Source: Carposina sasakii (Eukaryota; Arthropoda; Insecta; Lepidoptera; Carposinidae). Taken from it: a stretch of 64,000 bases of DNA. Of this stretch, positions 47,579 to 59,837 are shown in pieces. The notes beneath the pieces are model-generated. The model was not told the origin of the DNA. It searched no databases and was given only the letters and a program-made list of their open reading frames with translations. A program made the translations under genes and the position numbers. Position 1 is the first letter of the stretch. The number at the start of each line of letters is the position of its first letter. Where the stretch lies: the NCBI GenBank assembly GCA_014607495.2, contig CP053152.1:4650001-4714000 (forward strand). The letters are read 5' to 3'.

Positions 47579-48347
47579 TAATAAGAGAGCTACTACGAAA
47601 TGCTACGAGAAGCTACGACGGACTACGAACTACGCGAGCTAGCAGCTTCTGACGACTGCTACGTAATTTGTACCGTTTGTCAGTAGGGTCAGAAAATTCA
47701 ATTATTTCCGAGCCCGTAATTGCTTAATTAGGACTGCCTTGTTTGGTGATAAAGCAACATTTGCTACGTGATGTTGTTACCAAATCACTCTATCGGTAGA
47801 AATTATAGCAATGTGGGTGAATAAATGTGGGTGAAAATATTTATAGCTCCAATATTTATTTTTGTTCGAAGTAAAAGAATTGACCTAAATGAAATATTGA
47901 AACTACGGATTATCCGTGATAAAAAAAATACGAGACCTACAAATATAAACAGGAACAAAACAAATATTTAACATGAAACAAAAGCCATTATAAAACAAAT
48001 CGTACTTTTTCTGTCAGAAAGCATACATTTATCCGGTTTTATTAGCAAAATGTGTATCCTAGTAAATTGGCCCAACAATTGGCAGATGGGGAAAGTTGGG
48101 AAACTTTTTCAATTAGGTAATTTCTGGCGGCGCCTGCTCGGACGTTTTCATATCATAGCGGTAACTGCGTCAAGTACACTGTTGTTGTTTTTTTGCGTGT
48201 AGTACATTATTAATTCTTGTAAAAATTAAAAAGGAAAACAAATTCAAAGAAATTTTATCGAGTTTCCGAATCACGCGGTATTTATTTCTTTAACATACTT
48301 ACATACTTTTTTCTTTATCTATCGCGATTTGCCATTTCTAACGTATA
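47579..48347. other. No recognisable feature
   Basis: A short run rich in CTACGA words (47590-47640: CTACGAAATGCTACGAGAAG) and otherwise AT-rich DNA. Confidence 0.45.
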
Positions 48348-49015
48348 GTCCGGGAGGTAGCGTTGCATTTTTGATGGTGATTTTAGGCCGATCGATTTTG
48401 AGTGCAATTGATAGTTTAGATGAGGACATCAATTGAATTGAGCGTCAGCAGGCGCACTCAGGGTGGGGCGAGTGGGGAGAGAATGTCAAAAAAAAAATCC
48501 AAAAATTATTTCTGTTCGTCCGAAAATTTGCACATCAGTAGTTTTAACAATAATAATAATAATAGAAACCGTCAGCTGTGAAGAAAATGGCGGGTTGTAC
48601 GTCAGCAGGTTATATATACTGACGATTTTACCCCTATCGATAGATCTGCTGAGGCTTTTTTTTATCATTTTTATAGCATAAAGAATAACCTGTATCAGTT
48701 TCATTCGACCGGAAATGAAATGAAAATAATTATTTTTAATATAGGTATATATAACCTGCTGACGTACAACCCGCCATTTTCTTCACAGCTGACGGTTTCT
48801 ATAATTATTATTATTGTTAAAACTACTGATGTGCAAATTTTCGGACGAACAGAAATAATTTTTGGATTTTTTTTTGACATACTTGAAATTCTCTCCCCAC
48901 CCTTACTGGAGCTGCTGACGTTCGAGTTACTCAATGACTATCCATGAAAAGTACGTTATGACATTAATCAATCGACCAGAAATTATTTTGTAAAATGCAA
49001 CGCTACCTCCCGGAC
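48348..49015. mobile_element. Large fold-back MITE (668 bp) with TA flanks
   Basis: Termini GTCCGGGAGGTAGCGTTGCA (left) and its inverse (right) are flanked by TA at 48346-48347 and 49016-49017. A second, nearly perfect ~135-bp inverted pair (48484-48619 and 48750-48885) carries CGTCCGAAAATTTGCACATC and AAAATGGCGGGTTGTACGTC. The mirror ORFs at 48463-48947 on both strands are products of the inverted arms, not genes. Confidence 0.78.
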
Positions 49016-49059
49016 TAGTAGGAGATACTTGAATAGGGATGTTTACGGTTTTTTTATTT

Positions 49060-49510
49060 GTATTTATATCGAAAGATGATAAAATAAAAGAAACATTTGC
49101 AAAAGAAAAACTTCGCTAGCGTGAAAACTTTCCGGGATATGACGATTTCAAAATCATAATTTTAGACTTGCCAGAAAACGCTCCATACAAACAGCTACCA
49201 CAATTATGACGCCACTCTATCAGTAACTTGTACGCGCGTAAAAAAACTTATTTGTTCTACAGCTATATTAAATGTTGCGTTTATAAATATGGTCACTAAA
49301 CAAAAGTTGCTGTAAATGATGCAGGTGGTCATGTGATGTTGTAATTTTCAATTAATTTCACATTTAAAAATGGACTTGCCCACTTAACTTTGAAGGCTTA
49401 TTACCATCTCATTTGGATATAAAATCAAATTGTAATTTTACAGATAGGTATGATATTGATGATTTATTTTGGTAAACATAAAATGTCATTAAAATTCAAC
49501 TAAAGTAAGC
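49060..49510 (+). repeat. Dispersed repeat, copy B of the ~450-bp family
   Basis: Collinear with 12448-12905 (TTTATATCGAAAGAT, AAACGCTCCATACAAAC, GGCTTATTAC, TAATTTTACAGATAGGTATG). It starts about 45 bp after the fold-back MITE. No ORF. Confidence 0.75.
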
Positions 49511-50442
49511 ATCCCTATTGTTATTGCCACAATTACCATCACTGATATATCACGTCTCCAGTAATAATAAAACGGAGGAAGAACTTAAATCAGTAATTAA
49601 TGTTGTATAGTATATCGCACTCACCTAACGCATAAAACCCCGAACGATGCTTATTATAGCAGCGATAACTATTTTACGAGCCGTTTCTTAAAGAAACGGG
49701 GAATATGAGTTGTTCCTGCAATGCAAATTCTTGGTAATTTCATTACGTCTATCTACATTTTAATTAGATCTAGAAAGTTCAACATCCAAAACATTTCGGG
49801 CGGGGTTTGGGACATAGTTAACACAAAATTAGTTTTATATCTGCAAAAGTCAAGTCCTGTCCTCTCATAATTAAATGAGTTTTGTATTGTAAAGGCGTGT
49901 CAACACCTTTTGATAGCTGAGTGAAGCGTCTAGAAGGTATATTATATGCGATAGTCTGTGTAGGTAATATCTTTTCGTGACAGATCGACATAACATTCGG
50001 TAAATATACCTACATACTATATATAAGGATAACTCAGAAAGTATAGGGCCTACGGAAGTGGACGTCTGCGACTTCATCCGTGTCATTTAGAGCAAAGTAT
50101 TAAATATAGGTATATACGTTACCTAAAATCATAGCCCCTAACAAGATTCACCGAAAGAGGACTGGTGCCTGGGGGTTAAACGATTTTTAAGTAGGCTCTT
50201 CGCATTTATAAAAGAAATTAAATGAAAATGGAGTATCTTTTATAATTGCAATTTATATCATCATTTTTGTACTTTGCTTCCTTATTATGAGTTATTTTAA
50301 GAGTTGCTCTATTTTTATATATTTTGCGACAATTTCTTAGTATAAGGTAGTACCAGTGGAGCGGAATGAGCAAAAGCTCCGCTTAAATTAGTTATCTTTA
50401 TTTTAAACAATATTTTATCAGTGAATTTTTACTTTATAAAAC
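49511..50442. other. No recognisable feature
   Basis: AT-rich intergenic DNA; the frame at 49871-50086 is unsupported. Confidence 0.5.
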
Positions 50443-50940
50443 ACTAATTGCCTGCCCTTGCTTCGCTTCGGTACATATTAGTACATAGCTACAACTTAAT
50501 ATGTAGGTACAGTGGTTTTCGTAAAAATTTGAAATTTCCGTTTGTCTCCTACCCGTGGGAATTTCGGAAAATCCATTCTCAGTACTCCCTCGTAGTCCCT
50601 AATAAACATATATGCCCGATAAACATACAGGTCTGATTTTAGCTTCATGTGTATGGCGGTTTTTGTAAAAAAAATTGAATTCCCGTTGGTCCCCTTCCCG
50701 TGGAAATTTTGAGAAATCCGTTTTGAGTCCTTCCTCGCTGTCCCCAATGAACATATATGCCCGATTTCAGCTTCATATGTATACCGGTTTTCGTAAAAAA
50801 AATATTGAATTAACGTGGACTTACGCCGAGATCTGCTTTCAGGGTCTAAATAACGCGTCCCGTTTTGAGTGTCTGCGGGACGCCAAATGTCCCGTTTTCA
50901 GGTGAATCCTTCCCAGTTGATAAAAAAACTATCTTTTAAA
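50443..50940 (-). mobile_element. Helitron C (minisatellite family), 3' half, decayed
   Basis: Minus 3' end ACCGAAGCGAAGCAAGGGCA, a mutated version of the GCGAGGGCGGGCCACTAG terminus, preceded by two or three minisatellite units with TTCCACGGGAAGGG and CCCACGGGTAGGAGAC words. Head-to-head with Helitron B at 51003-52368. Confidence 0.6.
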
Positions 50941-51388
50941 TGATTATGGTGCAGAGCATGTGATACATAAATACGATTATTTTACCGAAGTAGTACGAAA
51001 CCCTATTCGCATAATTTCAACTGGGCTGGAATAAATATGAAATATATACAATTTTTTTAACCATTTGACGCATGGAGGTATATGTTTGACATACACCATA
51101 GAATAACAAGTCCCCAGAAGGAGTCCTCAATGATAGATGTATTTCGGATAGTGAAGCAAAAACGAGTCAAAACCCGCATCTTCCGCTCTTCTTACCCGCC
51201 GATTATTGCCAAATAGATAAAATATTATCAGTTTTTTGGATACAGTAAATAGGTTGTAAAAATTTGACCTAGTCAAACGAGTGTGAAATTAGTCAAAATG
51301 AAAAAGAATTGCAAAAACAACATACCGACATGAGCCAACGAAGAAACTGATAGAGACAAATAATTTTTTCATTTCACAAGTAAAATTC

Positions 51389-51431
51389 ACCCACTCCTTT
51401 CCAGGAGTTTTCCTCCTGGAAAGGAGTGGGT
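51389..51431. repeat. Perfect 19-bp hairpin within Helitron B
   Basis: ACCCACTCCTTTCCAGGAG, a 5-base loop, then the exact inverse. Helitron A and the retroposon at 42493-42899 have only the left arm's relatives, so the right arm is a local inverted duplication. Confidence 0.85.
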
Positions 51432-51474
51432 TTTCTCCTTCCTTTTAAAATTTCGTGTGTATGTTCGTTAGGGG

Positions 51475-52350
51475 GTCTAAGAGAGCACTAAGAACGCATT
51501 TCCCAAAATTCCCATGGGAACGGGGCAGACGGGAATTTCAATTTTTTACCGAAATTTTCACTGTACCGGAACAAAAACTTATTCAATAAGTATAAAAATA
51601 AACCGTTTGACGTATGTACACAGATGAAATTTGTTTGATTACTGAGACCATTAAGAACGGGTTTCCCGAAATTCCCATGGGAATGGCTCAAACAGGAATT
51701 TCAAGTTTTTACGAAAACCACATGACATATAGAGATGAAATATGACAGGTATATTCGGTAGGGAGTGTAAGGAAGCAATGAGAACATATTTCCCGAAATT
51801 TCCACCAGAACAAACTGGAATTCAAAATTTATGAGAAAACCGCTATACCTATGAAGTTGAAATCGAAAATTGTTCATTAGGGACACCTAGGGAGCACAAA
51901 GAACGGATTTCCCGTAATTCCCACGGGAACTGGATAAACAGTAAAACACAATTTTATCGAAAACCATTTGACACAATATAATGATGAAATTTGGTAGGGA
52001 GTGTGAGGAGGCACTGAGAACATATTTATCGAAATGTCCAGCAGAACGGAACAAACGGGAATACTATTTTTTTTTACGAAAACCGCTATACATATAAATC
52101 AGAAATTGGGCATGTATATTCGTTAGGGAGTGCGAGGAAGCACTAAGAACGGATTTTCCGAAATTCCCACGGGAACGGGACAAATAGGAATTCTCAATTT
52201 TTACAAAGACCACTTGACACAAAATGATGAAATATGGCAGGTATATTCGGTAGGGAGTGTAAGGAAGCACTGAGAACATATTTCCCGATATTCCCACGGG
52301 AACGGGACAAACGGGAATTCCAAATTTTAGAGGATATGTACCGAAGCGGA
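51475..52350 (+). repeat. Helitron B minisatellite, 7 units of ~125 bp
   Basis: Units start near 51491, 51656, 51781, 51901, 52017, 52148 and 52276 with alternating GAACGGATTT and GAACATATTT forms followed by CCCACGGGAACGGGAC. Helitron A has about five units. The alternation suggests a higher-order dimer. Confidence 0.8.
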
Positions 52351-52624
52351 GCGAGGGCGGGCCACTAGTAATATATATCTTTATATTTGTGTACAATAAA
52401 AAATAAAAATAAGCTTTCTATAAAATCTACGTAATAAATAATGTAATCATATAATAATGTTCAACAACATACGCAGTACCTAATTAAACGTGAACTTAAT
52501 TTCTATTCATTAATATTAAAATACTGGTTAAAATTAATAACTTTCGACGTAAATACGAATGTTTACACACATAAATTGTCATGAATAGATTGAAGTTTAT
52601 GAAATTATTGAGTGTAAATATCTC

Positions 52625-52749
52625 AGGAATTTTCATACAATCTTGAAAAATAAAAATGTGATTTCGAGTTTAAAATTTTGGAAATAGGTTCTCTATAGTG
52701 GGCTATTTATACAGATTTTCGCTTAACATACCCTTTCTGTTACACCCTG
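52625..52749 (+). mobile_element. Right half of the 6253-6505 MITE family
   Basis: TTTTCATACAATCTTGAAAA, ATAGGTTCTCTATAGTGGGC and the terminus CTTTCTGTTACACCCTG|TA match the right half of 6253-6505. The left half is absent. Confidence 0.75.
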
Positions 52750-54355
52750 TATAAGACTTAAAAGGATCGCTTTTATGATCCTACAGTTCTGGCTACATTT
52801 CGGAAACACAGCTGTGTTTATATATCTAAAAATGTACGTAAGAGCAATGCTTAATATTACTTGTGGGTAAACTAAGCAGTTTCGTTGCTAATGAAAATTA
52901 AAACTACCTAACTTCAAAGATGATAAACTACAGACGGCCACGGATCCTCGATTTCCATATGAATTGGTTAATTTAGTTATAGATAACGTACCGAGGAACA
53001 AACGATGGGTATGCCTATTCATTGGCACCTTTATGAATACAAAGGGTCCTATTTTAATAGGATTTATGAAGGTAAAATAACAAGAGAAAAATATATGTTG
53101 TTCCGACGATCGTACCCGCCCGCGCATCTACTTTACATGCGTAGACGATCCGCTAAAGTAAAATTTATGTAAAAGAAGAGAAACCCAGGTAATTTATTTG
53201 GTAATATGGAAGATACCTCCCTTATCTCCTAGACAATAAACAATGAAAAAATATCGCAGTCTTCATATTTTATACTATCTAGAAAATCTTTACAATAGTG
53301 CCTATTTTAAGTTTGATATCTGCCTACCTCTTCGGGAAAAAGGCGCCATTTTAGCATATACATATGTAGTACCTATGTATGTAAATATTTGAAGATTGTA
53401 GATATTTAGTTTACGCAACAGGCTATTATAGTGCCTATTTTAAGTTTGATATCTGCCTACCTCTTTAGGAAAGAGGCTTCATTTTAAGTATAATTATATA
53501 ATGATATGTAAGTATTTAAAGTTTCTGGATTTTTAGTATACACAGCAAGGTATTATTGATGTTTAGCAGTCCATTGGGCATAAACCTATGTATAAATCTA
53601 TATTTAATGCTTTCTATTAATAAAAACCTTATTTACCTATTATGTATATTCCACAAGTGCACAGGAAATGGCTAATAATAAATCGACGTCACAACACTAA
53701 TGTTTAGGTACTCATAGCTGCTTGAAACTGTCGAGCTATTTCCAATAATACCGTCATCGGATAAAGTTTATTTGTGAATAAATACCGTGCTAATTGGCTG
53801 GGTGTTGCAAAGATTGCCTGAATATTTGATTTTGTATGCATAACATCACAAACTACAAAGATTTTCCTAATATTTTTATTTAATTTTTAAAGCTCAGTTT
53901 CAGTTCATTTGACATTTTGTTTTTGTCAGGGAAAATAAAACTATAAGTAGTACCGAATATTGTGCGTTACTTATGCTGAAATAAATACTGGAAGTAGGTA
54001 TAGAGTACTATAGAGGAATAATTATACCTACGCTGGAAAGCTAGGAATGTTTTTTTAGTATTCTATTGTGCTTCATACAAATAAGTTATAAATAAAGAGA
54101 AAATGATATTTATTCTTTACCACAGTCTACGCAGCTGTTATCGACATTGGTAATTGACTCCAATACCACATAACAAATATACTAGATAGAATTTTTTGAT
54201 TGTGAATTATATTTGTCATACAATACAGTAGGTACATATTTAAACTACTACTAATTGGACGAGTTTATTTAACATGACTTGAACTCGTTAGCGAATGTAC
54301 GGAATTTGAATAAGTCCATAATTCCTGACATTTAGGAAATATATTTATAACAAAA
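52750..54355. other. No gene; a ~135-bp tandem duplication
   Basis: 53296-53430 and 53431-53565 are direct neighbours, both with AGTGCCTATTTTAAGTTTGA and TATCTGCCTACCTCTT, diverged in the second half. The frame at 52888-53127 (-) has no support. Confidence 0.5.
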
Positions 54356-54806
54356 CTAGTGGACGCCCGCGACTCCGTCCGCGTGGACTACAGAAAAAAT
54401 AAAATGTCGAAATTATCCGGGATAAAAACATTTTCCCGAGATAAAGAGCCTACATGTTAAGTGGGACCCGTCACAATATATTCCTGAAAACTGCATCGAA
54501 ATTGGTTCAGCCGTTTCTGAGATTAGTGTGCATAAACGCACAGACAAACAGACAAAAATTTCAAAAATCCCACCCAAAACGATGATTTTTGGAATTTTTG
54601 TCTGTTTGTCGGTTTGTCTGTGCGTTTATTACACTTTTTATCCCGGGAAAATATTCTTATCCCGGATAATTTAGACATTTTGTTTTTTCTGTAGTCCACG
54701 CGGACGGAGTCGCGGGCGTCCACTAGTAATAAATAATATAATATTTTTCCTCTTATATCTTCCATGTACAGACTGCGATCCGATACATTTTTATTATATG
54801 CGTGGA
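54356..54806 (-). mobile_element. Family 2 Helitron with an inverted internal 3'-half copy
   Basis: The minus-strand copy ends at CTAG 54356-54359 and its 5' part (ATATAATAAAAATG, GTCTGTACATGGAAGATATA) lies at 54727-54806. Between them, 54577-54726 is the 3' half in + orientation ending CGCGGGCGTCCACTAG|T. The two 3' ends thus point away from each other, giving an inverted repeat with ~60-bp arms. Confidence 0.72.
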
Positions 54807-55851
54807 AGATAATGTGGTATGTACCTACTGTATAGGTATGTTAATTTAAAATAATGAGCATCAAACTAAAGTGTACTTTTTACTGAATTTCAATAGATCC
54901 TACGCAACAAAGAGAAAATATGTAGAACAATTTTCCACTTTAAATGTACATAATTCTATAGGCTTTTTAAAAAATATGAGAGTAAAAAATTTACCACAAT
55001 TTTGCATGCAGGACATTCTCTAAAAAATATTATATTATTTGCTTCAGCTTATGTCATTTAGGCAAATAAATATGTCAAAAAATAACATTAAATTGGTATT
55101 ATTTAAAGCAGTGTAACCTAAAGATGTTGTTTGATAAAATTGGTAACATAAGTTGTTGAATCAAAGTAAGGTAAAGAAAATTATTTTTAGAAATATAAAG
55201 ACCGAAATGGCAGAACATCGTTTGATCTTATTGATATTTAGACATAAATACTCTTAGTCAGGCTTTTTGATGTTCATATGAATTAGATTTATCGATTCTT
55301 ATTTTATATATCTGACCAAATATTTGAAACCATATCATAGTATTTATTTAAACTTTTTATGGTTAATTTAAACCCAAGAGAGGACCGAGTCTGTCGTTTC
55401 TTTGGTGAATACAATTTAGAGTAAAATTTTCGTAGAGGCTCATATGATCGAATTTAGTTTTTACATCACTGTTCATTGGAAGTCAACGACACAGATACAT
55501 TTTAGTTAGCCGCCATTGCATATTCGATGGCACATTATATACATTTGTTATACACATATGTATTGTCCAAACCCCTATGAATCACAATGTTTGCTTCGTT
55601 TAGGAACCAAACACGAATTATTTATCTATCCGCTGCTGATTTCGCCATTCACAGTGACCCAGTTTACTGAATAAAGAGTAATCTGTTTACGTACAAACAA
55701 ACCAGGTTAAACAAGTGTCGGGCAAGTGAGACAACTATTAGAAAATAGGCCATGAATTGTGATTAACACAGACACTGGCGCCCTCTTATTACTCTTATAA
55801 ACTGGGTAAACTTGAAACCACTAAATTAGGGTGCAATTAATCAGAAAGACC
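54807..55851. other. No recognisable feature
   Basis: Very AT-rich intergenic or intronic DNA. Confidence 0.45.
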
Positions 55852-55857
55852 ACCACT

Positions 55858-55933
55858 GCAGCTTCTGGGGAACACTTTAGAACTACATAACTTAGAGATA
55901 CCCAAAGTATCTCAAGGGACTACAAAGGAAGAC
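55858..55933 (+). CDS. Candidate internal exon, unidentified
   Basis: After CCACTGCAG an open frame reads LLGNTLELHNLEIPKVSQGT then TKEDSLK and reaches AAGT|GTGAGTAAGG, an excellent donor; the frame stops one codon beyond. The acceptor has a weak pyrimidine tract. It lies on the same strand as the putative promoter at 40924, 15 kb downstream. Protein not recognised. Confidence 0.28.
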
Positions 55934-58514
55934 TCACTGAAGTGTGAGTAAGGTCTTTAATTCATAATACTGCCTTACATAGTTAGATCATGCATACCTA
56001 TATAAATAAGATGTCTATTGTGGGATTACGCCATTTTGTGTTATATAATATTTAATTATTGCGATCACTGACAACTACAGTCGCGGTTACTACGTCGCAC
56101 ATATTTAATTAATTGTCTACCACAGCTTACAAAAGGTGTAATATCTCCAAAGCAATCCGCAAATTAACTTGTAGGTAGGTACTTGATTTTATTCGTTGTC
56201 TAAGGATTTTCCTCGAGGAAGAGCATTGAGAAGATAAATCCCTCGTTAATCTTCACCGACCGGGTGCCGAAAAGTAGCCGCGGTGTAATACCGGCCAAAT
56301 GAGAGAGGATTTGATGAAATGAAACAATGAGGCTGCCACAACACTGGCAAGGTTAGTGGAGCTGTCTAACGTACAAGTTGACTCCAATGAAGAAAATAAG
56401 ATTAATATGAGCAGCATAGAATATAATCGATGAGTAACAGTGAAAATGTCAGAAGATGACAACGTGACCCGATTCAACCAAACCGTAGTATGTAATCTAT
56501 GGGTTTAGAGAAAATACTTTTCAAACTAGTCAGATTATATGATTTTTAGATTGACAGTCACTATTTTAAATTTATCCCCTGTCGCAAGTTAAGTAAGGCT
56601 AATTTTGGCCTGAAGATCTGTATGATGTGTATACTCTATGTCTAGGGTTTTGCACTAACTATAGCTAGTCAATTGACATTAATTTCTTTGTAGATAGAGA
56701 TTCCAGTAACTTTTGTAGCCAGTCGTTTACCTACATATTATGTTACAAGTGTAAGACTTATTGTCCCTACTCCTCTATAACCTAAGCCTCCGCGGTGGGA
56801 ATGGACGGAAAAAACCTGTTTTTACCTCTTCCATAATGAGAAAGTTCGGAGTATCATGGACATTAGTATACGTTCACTAATGTAGAGACATGTGTATTTT
56901 TAGTCGTGCCATTGCGATATATTAGTGTTGCTTTTAGCAGCATTTTCGTGGAATACAGGAAATGCCATGTAGTCCTATCTATCCACGTGCTATTTTGTTA
57001 GTACCTACTCCTTTTCTCACAGATACCGCAGGGGTGGTGTCAAAAGTAGTTGCTGATTATGTAAGTACTTAAACTATTTGATTTACTTTAAAAACTCTAC
57101 TTTGTTAGATTTCCGCGCACGTTGTTACCAATTTAATACGGGGTAGACAGAGCATCAAGGGCCGATAGGATCATATGGTGCCACTTATGACCAATTTTGA
57201 GGGTATAGTTGAGATGTACAAGTTCAGTTAGTAGTGACAGGTGGTCAGCCCATCGCCTACAAAACACCAAGACCCTTTTGTTCCTCTACTGACTTGTACA
57301 GTATGCCCGGGAAAAGAAGCAGTTTATATTAAGCGTATTAACAATTTAGTTGTTTATTGTCCATAATAATATATTATTATGGTATACACACCTATAACCG
57401 ACTTCATCAGGACTGAAACACAACTTACAGCCAATTTTAATAACCGATCTCGAGAGATATTTTTCATATTTCAGATTAAATGTTCCATTGTTTTCATACA
57501 AAATTTCAAATTTGGAATAAAAAACACCAGAGAATTTTTTTATGATCTCTTGTATTGAAATTAGTCGTTAATCGGGTAGCAGTAAACCAAAGAAGTAATA
57601 AAACGTCTGTCACATGACCCTCTGATAACAACAAAAAATACCTGACACTTGACGTAATTTTATTCCGTAGCTTCATTGAGTAGAGAGATAGATAGCGTCA
57701 TAATAATTGAAGTCGAGTATCGAGTGATGGACTATAATTCCTCTAACACCGGGTTTTATGAAATACATTTACCACGCTAAGCAAATTTTAATGGAAAACG
57801 CTTATTTAATTTCTTGTTTACTAAATGAAAATCTAGTAAAAATTCTACTACGAGTATATCTAGTAGAATTATTTTGATTCGAGATGGAGTTATTAATTTT
57901 AAAATGGAACTCATTTTTACAGGTTCTTTCTAAGCCATCTTCATGGCTTATCTGCTATACATAAAATTTTCTACTTATAATAAAAATAAAATTCACCCAA
58001 CTTTCGCTATCACAAGTGGTTTGCTGGAAGAAATCTCTTATAGGGATAAGCACGCCTTTGTACATTGTCAATGTAAAATGTTTTTCCATATAAAATGTCT
58101 GTGTACAATAAAGAATAGAATAGAATAAAAACATGCTAATGTATTCCTCATTCTAAATTATAGAAATATTCTTAGCAAGAGTACACATCACTAGAGCCAT
58201 ACAGCGGAATTATTGAAATAAATCCGTATAAGGTATATAATATAAGAGACCTATTAGATACCCTTAAAATTACCCTTATTGCTGATGCTGGTGTAAATAA
58301 ACCTTAATAAATCAGGAAACAATCCTTTACGTAATATGAAACGAGTAGATTATGTTATATTCGCCCCGGTGTCAACCCCCGCTATTTTATAATGCCACTA
58401 TATGAGAGGGGCTCACATAACCGTTTAATCTTACGCTTTTCAGATACCTTAACACAATTTAAACAGCATTAAGTCTAGGTTCTATCGTGACCTCACTACG
58501 AGTATACAATTTAA
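55934..58514. other. No gene; a SINE-tail fragment
   Basis: 57136-57228 (minus) matches the SINE tail (GGTGCCACTTATGACCAATT inverse, ACGGGGTAGACAGAGC). At 56330-56440 the + strand reads NEAATTLARLVELSNVQVDS, possibly an old retroelement fragment; too short to classify. Frames at 56253-56477 and 57943-58128 are unsupported. Confidence 0.4.
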
Positions 58515-58780
58515 TATCGGGCGAAATTTTTAGTGTCCAGTGTTTATGCTAGATTTTTCATAGACATATATTAATTATTTCTCGTGAAAAAATCTTCCGT
58601 GTAGCGTCAATGTGTATTTATGCAGAAAAACGCAATATATTAACTCAACTTTGTTCCCAAAAAATATAATTATTTTGGAAACCAGACACTTCCCAGTTAT
58701 GCTTCCATGGAGAAAAATGATCGTGATCATGAGGAGATTCCGTAGTTTTCGGGAACGTTGACGACCAAAAATCATCCTGT
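58515..58780 (+). mobile_element. Partial copy of the CAGGGTG MITE
   Basis: Matches 36027-36278 (GGGCGAAATTT, CCAGACACTTCCCAG, CATGGAGAAAAATGAT, TTTTCGGGAACGTTGACGAC) and ends ATCATCCTG|TA. The left terminus is missing. Confidence 0.72.
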
Positions 58781-59551
58781 ATTACTGGCATATAAGGTAG
58801 GTACATATAAATACACACGGTTGCCTTCCCAAAAGGGCGTAGCCAGAACTGCAGGATCTCGAAGAAGATCCCTACAGCCACGTTTATTATAACAAAGCCA
58901 GATGTTAATGATCAGTGACAAGTTGCTAGTTCATCGCGTGAGGAATCGAGTCCTGGCTTAGTAAAGTTATTTGCGTTTTTTTGTGTGTAATTTTCTATCG
59001 CTATCAGTCTTTTGTCATTACTCCGATTACGTAAATTTAAGAAATAATCAAGATTAAAGTACGTTTTCAAGTGGAAACTTTGACCAAGTTTTGGGCCCTT
59101 GGCTTAAATTAATGTGCGTACTTCTGGTGAGAGTGGTGTAAGCGCTTAGCGACTGAAGTGGGTTATGTCATAAGATAAGATGTGCTGTAGAACGTCTTCA
59201 TTTTCCCACGGTGACGTGAATATGCATATGGATAAGGTCTTGAAAAATCGTGAAACTTTATTTGTCCTTTTGTAAACTCTACCCTGGATGCCTAGACAAT
59301 GTAACATCGTTTGGCATCGACGCTCATTGTCCAAGCACTGTGGTTGGAATTTATCACATAACTTGACGAACGTCTGTCAATTCGATCGAGAACATAATGT
59401 TACTGTATCTAAAGGTCCTATACTTAATTATGAAGGTGATAAATACGAGTAGATACTGAATAGAAGAGCTATCGCATTCTTGACAGTATTTAATCCCTTG
59501 GGTTAGATCTGGTACCTAATAGGTTTTTAAGAGAGATTGAAGTTTGAGTTT
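58781..59551. other. No supported gene
   Basis: The minus frame at 59146-59334 is open but lacks splice signals or family similarity. Otherwise AT-rich. Confidence 0.4.
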
Positions 59552-59837
59552 TGATTCACGCTACACCGTGTCTGGACCGGGCCGTGCCCTGGCCGGGGCA
59601 CGGTCAAACATTATGGTATACTTTTTGTATGAAGTAATTCATGCCTGACCGTGGCTCGGCCGTGCCCCGGCCATGCGCCGCCGGGACTCGACCGGGGTGG
59701 GTATTATTTCCCGGCTCCGGCACGGTCCGCTAACAAAAACCACGTAATACAGATAGTCGTGCAAATAATACACCCAAACAACCCGGTGTAACATGAATGA
59801 CTGGTCCGGTCGGGCGCACGGCGGACGTGTCCCGGCC

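Larger units (their letters stand above)
51003..52368 (+). mobile_element. Helitron B carrying a 7-unit minisatellite
   Basis: Collinear with Helitron A from GCATAATTTC..ACTGGGCTGG, through an uninterrupted ATGGAGGTATATGTTTGACA (empty SINE site) to the same 3' end AGCGAGGGCGGGCCACTAG|T (52365-52368). It has lost part of the retroposon-like segment present in A and gained a hairpin at 51389-51431. The 5' end is uncertain. Confidence 0.68.

Noticed and set aside
48463..48947. Four similar ORFs on both strands
   Set aside because: Produced by the inverted arms of the fold-back MITE 48348-49015.
59146..59334. 62-codon minus ORF containing FTSPWENEDVLQHILSYD
   Set aside because: Protein-like by eye, but no splice signals, start context or homolog that I recognise.
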